Assembly: GCA_036386835.1 (NCBI GenBank)
Contig: DASVUX010000011.1
Span: 186,001 to 250,000, forward strand
DNA length: 64,000 nt
Source: 2-12-FULL-35-15 sp036386835
GTDB taxonomy: Bacteria > Bacteroidota > Bacteroidia > 2-12-FULL-35-15
Direction: 5' to 3'
Shown here: positions 44,201-52,072 of the stretch, piece after piece
Layout of the letters: each line of letters opens with the position of its first letter
Numbering within the stretch: the stretch's first letter is position 1
The notes under the pieces: generated by a model
The model's database searches: none
Told to the model about the DNA's origin: nothing
Seen by the model: only the letters and a program-made list of their open reading frames with translations
Program-made: the position numbers and the translations under genes

Positions 44201-45043
44201 GGCCCCTGTGCCAACAAGCGCATTGGATGGGAATTCATACCAGTTAATGGTGTAAGTTGCTGAGCCGTTTGGCGTGTACCTCCAGCCCTCGTTGCTGGCT
44301 GTCCATTGCGTGTTGTTCCGGCCCGGAACCGTGAAGGCAACAGTACCTGCCGCATTATGAACTCCTTGGGTTGCAAGGCCGGGATTAGCTGTTGGCCATG
44401 AAAGACAGTTTGGTTTACTAACAATAAAATTCTCTATCGTATTCCAGGTCTCATATATGATTATCTGAAAGGTTCCACGGTTTCCCGTGCATTGATACAT
44501 TGGAATATTATTCCATGTAACCACCAATCTTCGGAAAGGAGCTGTTCCCAGTGTTTGATGGTTTATGTAGGGCCCTGTTCCGAACCCTGGATGCCAGTCC
44601 TGCCATGGCCCCATGATGCAATTCTTAGGGACTGCCGCAACTGTAGAAGGGATAGTAGCTGCAGTGTATGTGGTTGCGCTTGCTCCCTGCGGGGTAAATG
44701 CAATCCAGCCATTAGACCCGATGTAGAAATTGGTGTAAGAAGTACCAAAAAAACAAAACGAAAACCCGATCGGGAAAGGACCAACCTGTGAATCGTCAGT
44801 TGCAGAAGACGTAATACCACCAGTTAAAGGTCCCGGAGCAAAGGGAATGCTTGAAACAGCGTAGGAGTTTGTAGGCAGGCTGCCGGGTGCAGTTGGTGCA
44901 CCGGGTGGCGTTATGGTGGCAGTCAGGTTTACTGAGCCCCCGGAACAGATGTTTGAAACCTCCGGCTCTGCATCTATTGTTTGTGCTCTTAGAAACTGGG
45001 TATTAAAATATATTAAGGAGAGTATAAAAAATAAACGTTTCAT
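41270..45043 (-). CDS. giant T9SS type B surface protein with nine PKD-like modules
   Basis: The frame extends to 45118, but ATG 45043 opens a signal peptide (MKRLFFILSLIYFNTQFLRAQ); the product is 1257 residues. An N-terminal region of about 250 residues contains FSFCFFGTSYTNFYIGSNGW and GPWQDWHPG, a nidogen-like pattern. Nine modules of about 75-80 residues follow, each with a Cys near the start (for example VNAGPDLSICIGSG) and a ATTYTVT-like strand. One SprB-type repeat (SDETCFDNDGEITIG), one PKD domain (YTWDFGNGAVST) and a CHU_C type B sorting domain (IPNVFTPNSDNKNDFF, FNRWGKKIYEW) finish the protein. It is a neighbour and relative of the protein at 36842. Confidence 0.9.
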   Translation of the reverse strand: MKRLFFILSLIYFNTQFLRAQTIDAEPEVSNICSGGSVNLTATITPPGAPTAPGSLPTNSYAVSSIPFAPGPLTGGITSSATDDSQVGPFPIGFSFCFFGTSYTNFYIGSNGWIAFTPQGASATTYTAATIPSTVAAVPKNCIMGPWQDWHPGFGTGPYINHQTLGTAPFRRLVVTWNNIPMYQCTGNRGTFQIIIYETWNTIENFIVSKPNCLSWPTANPGLATQGVHNAAGTVAFTVPGRNNTQWTASNEGWRYTPNGSATYTINWYEFPSNALVGTGANVTLSPVASPQYYYAKVDGPNGCGVATGGNNTDTVVVNSINIPVDAGPYTKICQGSSTMLGASGGTIYSWSPATGLNNPAIANPIASPSSTTVYTVMVTDASGCVGFDTVSVGVEFAPVVDAGFPSGICSGDNIMLGGNGPVGTYSWSPAATLDDSTILTPVATPVVTTTYTLTITNSVGCSSSDTVSVIILNPGADAGPDTAICQGSSIMLGASGGDSYLWSPATDLSNPSIANPVASPTGNMVYYVTVSNSSTGCSASDSVIITIIPAVVADAGADTSICLGDSIMLSASGGMQYAWVPSAGLSDTSVFNPVAGPLSSVTYTVMVTDALGCSGIDSVFVRVDSLPSVNAGPDLSICIGSGINLNASGADSYMWSPGATLNDSTLSNPVASPGSPTTYVVTGVDTNGCVNTDTVNIGLNGLTITAAGNAVICQGDSTALNVSGALTYYWLPAATLSDDSIANPLAFPSSSTTYTVIGTAGSGCSDTAYVTVGVNSLPAVNSGASLSVCNGSNANLSVSGANTYSWSPAGSLNNPNIPNPVASPGVTTLYTVTGTDLNGCSSQDTVTVVVHNIPAANAGTNTSICMGDSTILNPSGGVTYSWAPAAGLSSTIIQNPFAFPSTTTTYTVTVTGAGFCTATSQVTITVNSVPVVNAGQDVSICSGLSAQLNASGANSYFWSPSAGLNISNIANPSANPSQTTSYIVTGSNLAGCTDSDTVVVTVSNTITVATASVSDETCFDNDGEITIGAVSGGTGPFMYSLNGNAPQSGNTFSSLSQGMYNVIITDALGCATSQTVNVGQISNVNASFTATPPSGPKPLTVSFTNTSTGAINYTWDFGNGAVSTLTDPSAIYAANGTYTVLLYATNGGFPCVDSAVFTIEVFEEMTYSIPNVFTPNSDNKNDFFGIQSIGVTGVDGAIFNRWGKKIYEWSGDAASGWDGSSDSGKAEDGTYFYILKIKGADGSETEEKGHVQVLGS

Positions 45044-45178
45044 CAAATCTGATTTTTTAAAGTTTACGGGAGTAAAAGTACAAAAACCTTTGATAGCGGC
45101 TACGTTTTTTTCGTACATCAGAAGTCCAGCACTGTATTTAAAAATCTGACCTGCAATTCAATACAAAAAGAGCAAACC

Positions 45179-46171
45179 TTACCTGGTCAATTTGATGGTT
45201 CCTTTTTGGTCGTATTTTTTGCCGTCAATACCTATTGCATTGATAATGAAGAAATAGATTCCTTCTTTAGCGGGTTTACCTTCCAGGTCCTTTCCGTCCC
45301 ACTGGCCTTTTGTGCCCTGCCATTTATAAATCGTAGTTCCTGTCTTGTCAAAAATAACCACATCCATGTTAGAAATATCCTGGCTGTTTACTTTGAACAC
45401 ATCCACAGAACCATCTCCGTTCGGAGAGAAAGTAGTGGGAACTGAAGAGATGGACGAGTTACCGAAGACTTCTATTTTCACACTATCGGTGGATATTTTC
45501 CCGTCAGGACCGGTGGATGTGAGAGAGATGGTATATATTCCCGGAATATCATAAACATGTACAGGGTTTGCACCTGTTTCTTTCTGGCCGTCACCGAAAT
45601 CCCATTTGTTAACCTTACCGGTGCCGCTGTTTGAAACATTGACGATCAGCGGTACGGTGCCGCCAATGGGTGATGCGGAGATAGATGCAATCGTGTGATC
45701 AGAATACTGGCTGATCACCTCTTTCATTTTTTCTTTTTTGATATGTGTCGGGCTTTTATCCGTCTTCTGTGCTTTCCCGCTCTCTGCCGGCAGAGTATTC
45801 TCTTTTACAGCCGGGGTATTGCTTTGTGCTGATGTGTTATCTGTTAAGAATTCTTTAATCTCCTGCGGGGCTAAAGGTTTAACGGTTTCATGCTGTTCCC
45901 CGGCCACCGGTTGCTTTGTTTCTGCGCCTGGCTTTGGCTGGGATTTCCCGCCTAAATTCATGATCACTACGGTAGATATTACAGCCGCGGCAGATGAAAC
46001 CACAGCCACAATCGTACTTGTGCCTATCTTATTCAATAATGCTTTTCCAAGTAATCCGATCCCAATACCTTTCAGGGCAGTCTGTATGTTGGACCATACA
46101 CCAGGACTCACCTCAGCCTCAAAATCCTTAAACGAATCCTTGAAAAGATCCTCTATATCGTTTTTCTTCAT
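45179..46171 (-). CDS. anti-sigma-like membrane protein with periplasmic PKD and T9SS type B (CHU_C) domains
   Basis: The 330-residue protein has no Sec signal peptide. Residues 1-50 are cytoplasmic and read DLFKDSFKDFEAEVSPGVWSNI, a pattern I recognise from N-termini of anti-sigma factors in this phylum. One membrane segment follows at about 51-72 (TSTIVAVVSSAAAVISTVVI), then a polar linker to about 155. Next is a PKD domain (about 160-236, NKWDFGDGQKETGANPVHVY) and a CHU_C sorting-type domain (about 241-330, TFSPNGDGSVDVFKV, with IFDKTGTTIYKWQG). The gene begins 3 bp after the ECF sigma gene. The simplest reading is an inner-membrane anti-sigma factor whose sensor is a T9SS-type domain held in the periplasm. 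An alternative is an ordinary secreted protein with an unusual N-terminus, but its single membrane span and position make that less likely. Confidence 0.8.
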   Translation of the reverse strand: MKKNDIEDLFKDSFKDFEAEVSPGVWSNIQTALKGIGIGLLGKALLNKIGTSTIVAVVSSAAAVISTVVIMNLGGKSQPKPGAETKQPVAGEQHETVKPLAPQEIKEFLTDNTSAQSNTPAVKENTLPAESGKAQKTDKSPTHIKKEKMKEVISQYSDHTIASISASPIGGTVPLIVNVSNSGTGKVNKWDFGDGQKETGANPVHVYDIPGIYTISLTSTGPDGKISTDSVKIEVFGNSSISSVPTTFSPNGDGSVDVFKVNSQDISNMDVVIFDKTGTTIYKWQGTKGQWDGKDLEGKPAKEGIYFFIINAIGIDGKKYDQKGTIKLTR

Positions 46172-46174
46172 AAT

Positions 46175-46705
46175 TTATTCCCTGTCTACCGGGATAATTT
46201 TTTGCAAATGAGCTTTCGCCCGTGAATATTGAGATTTGGAGGTGCCTTCGGAAATTCCAAGCATATCACCTATTTCTTTGTGGGAGTAGCCCTCAATAGC
46301 ATAAAGGTTAAATACGGTGCGAAAACCTGTGGGTAGTGTCTGAATGATTTTCAAGAGATCCTTCGCAGCAAAGCTTTCGCTCATGTAATTGCTTGAAGGA
46401 AGCATGAATTCAACACTCTCCAGTTCTATGTTTTGTTTCAGTTTCTTGTTTTTTCTAATGTTGGTAAGGGCCGTATTCACCATTATCTTTCTTACCCATC
46501 CTTCCAGTGAACCTGCGCCCCTGAATGTTTCGATGTTCTGAAAGACGCTGATAAACCCATTCTGCACTACATCTTCAGCCTCTTCGTGATTGTCGCAATA
46601 ACGCAGACAAACACCCATCATTTTCTTTGAAAAACGCTCGTACAGATGCCTTTGAGCTATGGCATCTTTTTTAATGCAACCTTGTACTATTTGCTCATCG
46701 GTCAT
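46175..46705 (-). CDS. ECF (sigma-70 family) RNA polymerase sigma factor
   Basis: The 176-residue protein has region 2 with YERFSKKMMGVCLRYCDNHEEAEDVVQNGFISVF and region 4 with LPTGFRTVFNLYAIEGYSHKEIGDMLGISEGTSKSQYSRAKAHL, the helix-turn-helix for the -35 element. It has no extra domain. The gene is directly followed by the anti-sigma-like T9SS-domain protein, a common sigma/anti-sigma arrangement. A -7 element TACATTTG at 46782-46789 lies upstream on the minus strand, though its -33 match is poor. Which genes it controls is not visible here. Confidence 0.93.
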   Translation of the reverse strand: MTDEQIVQGCIKKDAIAQRHLYERFSKKMMGVCLRYCDNHEEAEDVVQNGFISVFQNIETFRGAGSLEGWVRKIMVNTALTNIRKNKKLKQNIELESVEFMLPSSNYMSESFAAKDLLKIIQTLPTGFRTVFNLYAIEGYSHKEIGDMLGISEGTSKSQYSRAKAHLQKIIPVDRE

Positions 46706-46768
46706 AACGTTTTTCTACCAGTTAAGACACAAAGTTGCAACATTTGGTTGCACAGGAAGTGAAATTTT

Positions 46769-46789
46769 TACTTTTTATTAACAAATGTA
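46769..46789. promoter_or_regulatory. candidate divergent -7 elements between the sigma factor and rnr
   Basis: On the minus strand TACATTTG (46782-46789) is a perfect -7 match, but the nearest TTG is only 15 bp upstream. On the plus strand TTG (46748-46750) is followed after 18 bp by TACTTTTT (46769-46776) as a weaker promoter for rnr. Confidence 0.35.
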
Positions 46790-46822
46790 TTTTTAACCAA
46801 TAAACAATAGCACTTTTGAAAA

Positions 46823-49222
46823 ATGGGAAAGAAATTTAAAAGCAAAACACAGGGTAAAAAAAAGAGTTATTTTTTTGAAGAGGTACTCAATGTGCTTTCC
46901 AAATCGCCTTCTAAAAGCTTAAATTACAAGCAAATAGCATCCGAACTTAACGTTACCGACCACTCTCAGCGATTACTCATCAACTCCATACTTGAGGAGC
47001 TTGAAGCAAACGATGCCGTATCGCAGGTGGAACGGGGCAAATTTAAACTTAAAAGCACTGAACGTTATATTTCCGGCAAGGTTGATATGACGGCTTCTGG
47101 AACCGCTTATATCATATCGGAGGAATCAGAAGATGACGTGCTTGTAAACCAGAAAAAGACCCTTAATGCCCTGCATGGCGACATGGTGCGGGTATTATTA
47201 TACCCTAAAAGAAAGGGGAAGCAGGAAGGGGAGATCGTTGAGGTACTTGAACGCGCCAAAACAGAATTCGTGGGAACAATACAGCTTTCACCCCGGTTTG
47301 CATTCCTTGTCCCAAGCAACAACAAAATGCACGTGGATATTTATATTCCGCTGGAAAAACTCAACGGGGCAAAAGATGGCCAGAAAGCTATTGCAAAAAT
47401 CGTTGAATGGCCTAAGAATGGTGTAAACCCAATAGGCGAAATTAAAGAAGTGCTCGGGGATGTTGGCGATAACAACACCGAAATGCATGCAATCCTGGCG
47501 GAATACGGCCTGCCTTATCATTTCCCGAAGGATGTGGAACGTGCTGCTGACCTTATCCCTGTAGAGATTACTGAGGAGGAAGTCGCTAAAAGACGCGATT
47601 TCCGTAAGATCACCACATTCACGATCGATCCGGTGGATGCCAAGGATTTCGATGATGCTTTATCCATCCAGAAACTAAAAAACGGCAACTGGGAGATCGG
47701 GGTACACATCGCAGATGTGAGCCATTACGTGAAGCCGGGCTCTATGATTGATATTGAAGCGGTTAGCCGTGCTACCTCTGTATACCTTGTTGACCGCGTG
47801 GTTCCCATGCTTCCGGAAATCTTATCCAATAATGTCTGCTCTTTACGTCCTAACGAAGAAAAACTTTGCTTTTCAGCTGTTTTTGAAATGACCGATGAAG
47901 CGGAAGTGGTGCAGGAATGGATTGGCCGGACTGTAATCAATTCCGATAAACGTTTCACATACGAGCAGGCCCAGGAAGTAATTGAAACAGGCGAAGGGGA
48001 CTTTTCGGAAGAGATACTTACGCTTGACCGGCTTGCCAAGATCCTTCGTGCAAACCGTTTCAAAAAAGGAAGTATTGCATTTGAAAAAATGGAAGTGAAA
48101 TTTCACCTTGATGAAGCAGGGAATCCAACCGGAGTTTATTTTAAAATCGCAAAGGACTCAAATCAGCTGATTGAAGATTTCATGCTGCTGGCTAACCGTA
48201 AGGTCGCTGAATTTGTTGGCAAGGCGAAAGAAAAACAGGAAGGCAGGAAAGAAGCTGAACCGAAACGCGCTTTTGTGTACCGTGTCCATGACAAACCCAA
48301 TCCCGACAAGCTGGCAAGCTTTGCTGAATTTGTCGGCAAGTTTGGTTATAAGCTGAACATTAAAAATGAAAAAAGTGTTGCTGATTCACTGAACAACCTT
48401 TTAAAGGAAGTTAATGAAAAAAAGGAATCAGGCGTGATTGAATTGCTTGCGATCCGGACGATGGCAAAAGCGATCTATACCACAAAGAATATCGGTCACT
48501 ACGGCTTAGGCTTTGAATATTATACTCATTTCACTTCTCCGATCAGGCGTTACCCCGATGTAATGGTCCACCGGTTATTGCAGCACTACCTGGATGGCGG
48601 GAAAAGCGCTGATGCCGAAAAACTGGAGGAGGATTGCATTCACTCTTCCGACATGGAGAAACTGGCGGCAGATGCGGAACGCTCTTCTATCAAATACAAG
48701 CAGGTGCAATATCTCAAGGATAAGATCGGGCAGGAATATGACGGAAAGATTTCCGGTGTTACAGAATGGGGGATTTTTGTGGAAATAATTGAGAACCATT
48801 GTGAAGGAATGATCCGTTTACGCGACCTTACTGATGATAATTATTTCTTTGATGAGGACAATTATTGTCTTCGCGGAAAAAAGAACGGAAAAGTATTAAC
48901 CCTGGGAGATGAAGTAAGAATAGAAGTGAAGCGTGCCGATCTTGTAAAGAAGCAGCTGGATTTTGCACTTGTTGAAATGAAGGATCAAAGGCCCGGTGAA
49001 AGAAAACAAGAAAGAAGCAACTCGACTTCAAGGAAATCTGAGCCGGGAAAAAAATCTTACGGGAATAAACGTTCTGGAAATGCCCGGCAGGGAAATGAAG
49101 AACCTAAGCATGAGCGGCCGTTAAACGAACGTCCCCAGGCAGAGAATCCGAATAAAAGACCTGAACCCAAAAAAGGTACTGAAGGAAAAGCATTCAGTGA
49201 TGAGTGGGGATTTGAGATCTGA
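46823..49222 (+). CDS. rnr: ribonuclease R
   Basis: RNB-family 3'-5' exoribonuclease for RNA turnover and quality control, cytoplasmic. The 799 residues match RNase R. An N-terminal winged-helix/cold-shock part (KQIASELNVTDHSQRLLINS) precedes the RNB catalytic domain with the acidic cluster IDPVDAKDFDDALSI (about 271-285) and later HFTSPIRRYPDVMVH. An S1 domain (QEYDGKISGVTEWGIFVEI) lies near 636-710. The C-terminal about 70 residues are basic, rich in Lys, Arg, Asn and Pro, and end with DEWGFEI. Only 3 bp separate it from the convergent response regulator gene. Confidence 0.96.
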   Translation: MGKKFKSKTQGKKKSYFFEEVLNVLSKSPSKSLNYKQIASELNVTDHSQRLLINSILEELEANDAVSQVERGKFKLKSTERYISGKVDMTASGTAYIISEESEDDVLVNQKKTLNALHGDMVRVLLYPKRKGKQEGEIVEVLERAKTEFVGTIQLSPRFAFLVPSNNKMHVDIYIPLEKLNGAKDGQKAIAKIVEWPKNGVNPIGEIKEVLGDVGDNNTEMHAILAEYGLPYHFPKDVERAADLIPVEITEEEVAKRRDFRKITTFTIDPVDAKDFDDALSIQKLKNGNWEIGVHIADVSHYVKPGSMIDIEAVSRATSVYLVDRVVPMLPEILSNNVCSLRPNEEKLCFSAVFEMTDEAEVVQEWIGRTVINSDKRFTYEQAQEVIETGEGDFSEEILTLDRLAKILRANRFKKGSIAFEKMEVKFHLDEAGNPTGVYFKIAKDSNQLIEDFMLLANRKVAEFVGKAKEKQEGRKEAEPKRAFVYRVHDKPNPDKLASFAEFVGKFGYKLNIKNEKSVADSLNNLLKEVNEKKESGVIELLAIRTMAKAIYTTKNIGHYGLGFEYYTHFTSPIRRYPDVMVHRLLQHYLDGGKSADAEKLEEDCIHSSDMEKLAADAERSSIKYKQVQYLKDKIGQEYDGKISGVTEWGIFVEIIENHCEGMIRLRDLTDDNYFFDEDNYCLRGKKNGKVLTLGDEVRIEVKRADLVKKQLDFALVEMKDQRPGERKQERSNSTSRKSEPGKKSYGNKRSGNARQGNEEPKHERPLNERPQAENPNKRPEPKKGTEGKAFSDEWGFEI

Positions 49223-49225
49223 TTC

Positions 49226-49630
49226 TCAGTCGATAAGCGCCTCTAACAGCCTTGCTGTGTCGTCTCCTGACTTGCTGTTCTTGAGGTTCAGCGGCTTTAA
49301 TATATAGCCTGTTACGCCCAGGTTTTGTGCAGCCATCTTATCATATTCTTCCCCGGAAGTAGTAATGATGAATATTTTTATGTTTTTAAGGCTGTAATAA
49401 CTTTTAACTATTCCTAAAAATTCAAGGCCGTTCATTTTCGGCATGTTTATATCCAGCAGGATCACATCCGGCTGGATCTTGTTCTCTTCCGATGTAAGCA
49501 TTTCAATAGCATCCACGCCATTATGTGCAACATGGAGCGTGTGGTTAATGTGGTTTTTTTTGAGTGACCTTCTGATGCTCTCCACATCCAGGTAATCATC
49601 CTCCACTAAAAGAATAACACTGTTTTTCAT
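49226..49630 (-). CDS. single-domain response regulator (REC only)
   Basis: The 134-residue CheY-like receiver has the acidic pocket in LLVEDDYLDVES, the phosphorylation site Asp60 in VILLDINMPKMNG, and the conserved Lys near TGYILKPLN. It has no output domain. Its start overlaps the end of the CHASE3 kinase gene by 4 bp (ATGA type), so the two form a pair. Regulators of this Rcp1 type often relay to other proteins. Confidence 0.93.
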   Translation of the reverse strand: MKNSVILLVEDDYLDVESIRRSLKKNHINHTLHVAHNGVDAIEMLTSEENKIQPDVILLDINMPKMNGLEFLGIVKSYYSLKNIKIFIITTSGEEYDKMAAQNLGVTGYILKPLNLKNSKSGDDTARLLEALID

Positions 49631-51099
49631 ATCTGGTTCTTAATATCGGCCTTTGGCCAGGTAAAAATAAATGATGTGCCTTTTCCTAACTCGGACTCCA
49701 CCCTGATCGTCCCTTTATTGTCCTCTATCACTTTCTTAACGATGGCAAGGCCAACGCCCGTACTTTCAAAGGCATCACGTTCCTGCAGTGTCTGAAAGAT
49801 GATAAAGATTTTATCAAAATACTTGGAATCAATCCCGGGCCCATTATCAGTAACATAAAAACAATAATGGTCTGTGAATTCTTCTGAACGGATAATGATC
49901 TTCCCGTCTTTACGATGGTTATATTTTACGGCATTGCTGATCAGGTTGGAAAAAACCTGTTCCAGGTGGAGCTTCTCTGCAAACAATGTCGGCATCGGTC
50001 CGATCACCACATTATAATTACGTGGAACGAGCAGGTCTATTAATTCCCTGACAAGAATTTCGAGTTCGATCTTTTCGGTCCCACGCTTTATTTTTCCTAC
50101 CCGGGCATACTCCAGCAGACCGTTAATCATGTTCTCAAGCCTGTTTGTTCTTCCTTTGATCAATGAAAGGTTGTGCCTGATTTCGGGTGTGGTGTCCTGC
50201 TCGTGATCTTCTTCCACCCAGGAAACTATATTTGCAATCCCACGCAGGGGTGCCTTGAGGTCATGCGAAACCACATACGCGAACTGGTCAAGTTCCCTGT
50301 TCTTTTTTGTAAGCTCGTTAAAATTCTTCTCCAGTGTGAGAGACATGGTATTCAATGATATTGCAAGGTTATTAAGCTCATCTTTCTTATTATCTTCAAT
50401 AGTGCGGAATTCCCCTTTTGAAATCGCCTTGGCAAGATTTACCATTTTGGAGATCCTCTTGGTAATAACCCTGATGAGATAAAAGCTGGATATAATTGCA
50501 AGAAATACAGAAGCGACTGTAAGTGAAAGGGTAATGATTTTTGTACTTTCCAATGATTGCTGGAGTGCTTTTCTTCTTTCCTGCCTGATCTGGTATTCAA
50601 GATTATCAAAGCCACGGAAAATATTCTGGATGCGGTCATTAAGCTTTTTGCCAACTTCTGTCCTTAGCTTTGTTTCAAATAACTGCTGGTATAATTTACT
50701 TGCATCCGGGAAGGTATCGAGGCGCGTAGTTATAAGCTGTTTTGAATATTGGATCCACTGGTGGTGCAGCTTATTAATCGTATCCAGGTCATTCTTTTGC
50801 GCAGTGGTAGAAACCAGTCCGCGCTCCTCTTCCAGCCGCGGTGGAACACTTTTGAGTCCATGGTAATATGGCTGCAGAAAGCTTTTTTGCCCTGTAAGTA
50901 AGAATCCCCTGAAACCGCTCTGCATCTCAATCATTTCTTTCTGAAGCAGATTTGAGTTCCGGATGATCGTTTCTGAATTACTGATATAGGTCGTATTCCT
51001 GATGACTTCGTTTGATAACTTCTGGTTAACAAAAAAGTCAATTACAAAAATAAAGATCAATATAAAAAAGCCCGTGAAGAGCTGAAACTTTATCGACAT
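49627..51099 (-). CDS. membrane histidine kinase with CHASE3 and HAMP domains
   Basis: Sensor kinase of 490 residues. Membrane helix 1 (about 7-24) and helix 2 (about 188-210) enclose a periplasmic CHASE3 domain (about 35-185, with FRGFLLTGQKSFLQPY). A HAMP linker follows. The dimerisation domain has the phospho-acceptor His279 in FAYVVSHDLKAPLRG, and the HATPase domain shows NLISNAVKYN, DNGPGID and GVGLAIVKKV. The signal for CHASE3 is unknown. Phosphate likely passes to the REC protein encoded just downstream. A 20-bp palindrome lies 115 bp upstream of its start. Confidence 0.94.
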   Translation of the reverse strand: MSIKFQLFTGFFILIFIFVIDFFVNQKLSNEVIRNTTYISNSETIIRNSNLLQKEMIEMQSGFRGFLLTGQKSFLQPYYHGLKSVPPRLEEERGLVSTTAQKNDLDTINKLHHQWIQYSKQLITTRLDTFPDASKLYQQLFETKLRTEVGKKLNDRIQNIFRGFDNLEYQIRQERRKALQQSLESTKIITLSLTVASVFLAIISSFYLIRVITKRISKMVNLAKAISKGEFRTIEDNKKDELNNLAISLNTMSLTLEKNFNELTKKNRELDQFAYVVSHDLKAPLRGIANIVSWVEEDHEQDTTPEIRHNLSLIKGRTNRLENMINGLLEYARVGKIKRGTEKIELEILVRELIDLLVPRNYNVVIGPMPTLFAEKLHLEQVFSNLISNAVKYNHRKDGKIIIRSEEFTDHYCFYVTDNGPGIDSKYFDKIFIIFQTLQERDAFESTGVGLAIVKKVIEDNKGTIRVESELGKGTSFIFTWPKADIKNQI

Positions 51100-51213
51100 T
51101 GCTGAGTATTTACAATAGAATTCCCATTGAAGAATTCGGGTAATGCGATATTAAGTATAAAAAAATAAAATCGGAATTGAGAAGATGAGAATTCTTACTG
51201 TAACGCAAAAATT

Positions 51214-51233
51214 GTAGAATCCATTCTACAACT
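51214..51233. promoter_or_regulatory. 20-bp perfect palindrome upstream of the CHASE3 kinase gene
   Basis: ttgtagaat and attctacaa form a 9-2-9 inverted repeat with loop cc. It lies in the 217-bp gap between the LytTR gene's terminator and the kinase start. It has no T tract, so it is more likely an operator than a terminator. The binding protein is unknown. Confidence 0.5.
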
Positions 51234-51264
51234 CTGTTAATATTATTCAGGAACCGGCTTAAAT

Positions 51265-51297
51265 TAAAAAAGCCATCGCTTTTTGCAATGGCTTTTT
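51265..51297 (-). terminator. intrinsic terminator of the LytTR regulator operon
   Basis: The stem aagccat (51270-51276) pairs with atggctt (51288-51294) around an 11-nt loop. On the minus strand a T tract follows. Confidence 0.8.
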
Positions 51298-51316
51298 ATG
51301 AGTGGTTCCCTGGTTT

Positions 51317-52069
51317 TTAAACCATGTTCAATCTTTTTGACAGATCATCTTTATAAGAGCCCCCGATCGGGATCAGCTTTTTGTCTTCTTCAAGAATCAG
51401 GTTTGGCTGTTCGATCGCAACGATCTTATCGATGCGCACAATGAATGAACGGTGAACCCTGATGAAATCACTTGCAGGTAATTTCTTCTCTATATCCTTC
51501 ATTGTAGAATGTATGGTGTAGCGCGCGCTTGCAGTATTGATCACGACATAATCCTTAAGCGCTTCCACAAAATAAATATCGCTTGTTTTCACTTTTACAA
51601 GCCTTGAATTCGACTTAACAAAAATTATATCCTTCGATTCTTTATTTTCAACTATCGAATAAAGAAAATCGCGTTCCTTTTTAACATCCGTTTCTTTCTC
51701 ATGCTTGTAGATCGCCATTTCAATAGATGTATGCAGATCGATCTCTTTAAAAGGCTTGATGATATATCCGTAGGGTTCTGAAACTTTTGCCTTGCTTAAT
51801 GTGCTTTCATCAGCATATGCAGTAAGGTAAATCACAGGGATGTTGAATTTTTCACGGATCTGGCCTGCTGCTTCAATGCCGCTCATATCGCCTTTAAGCA
51901 TGATGTCCATCAGGACAAGGTCCGGTTTAACTTCTTCCGCTGTACGGATAGCGTCTTCACCGGTAGAACACATTCCAACCACAGTATAACCGAGTTTTTT
52001 CAAGCTGTGCTGAATGTCTTTTGCTACTATGCTTTCGTCTTCAACTATTAGAATATTTGTTTTTGACAT
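51317..52069 (-). CDS. LytTR-family response regulator
   Basis: Response regulator of 250 residues with an N-terminal receiver and a C-terminal LytTR DNA-binding domain. The phosphorylation site is Asp55 in LVLMDIMLKG, in the acidic-pocket context ILIVEDESIV, and the Lys near YIIKPFKE is present. The LytTR part has DIYFVEALKDYVVI and DFIRVHRSFIV. It ends the three-gene operon after the multi-PAS kinase (3 bp gap), which is its likely partner. The target site is unknown. Confidence 0.95.
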   Translation of the reverse strand: MSKTNILIVEDESIVAKDIQHSLKKLGYTVVGMCSTGEDAIRTAEEVKPDLVLMDIMLKGDMSGIEAAGQIREKFNIPVIYLTAYADESTLSKAKVSEPYGYIIKPFKEIDLHTSIEMAIYKHEKETDVKKERDFLYSIVENKESKDIIFVKSNSRLVKVKTSDIYFVEALKDYVVINTASARYTIHSTMKDIEKKLPASDFIRVHRSFIVRIDKIVAIEQPNLILEEDKKLIPIGGSYKDDLSKRLNMV

Positions 52070-52072
52070 CTT

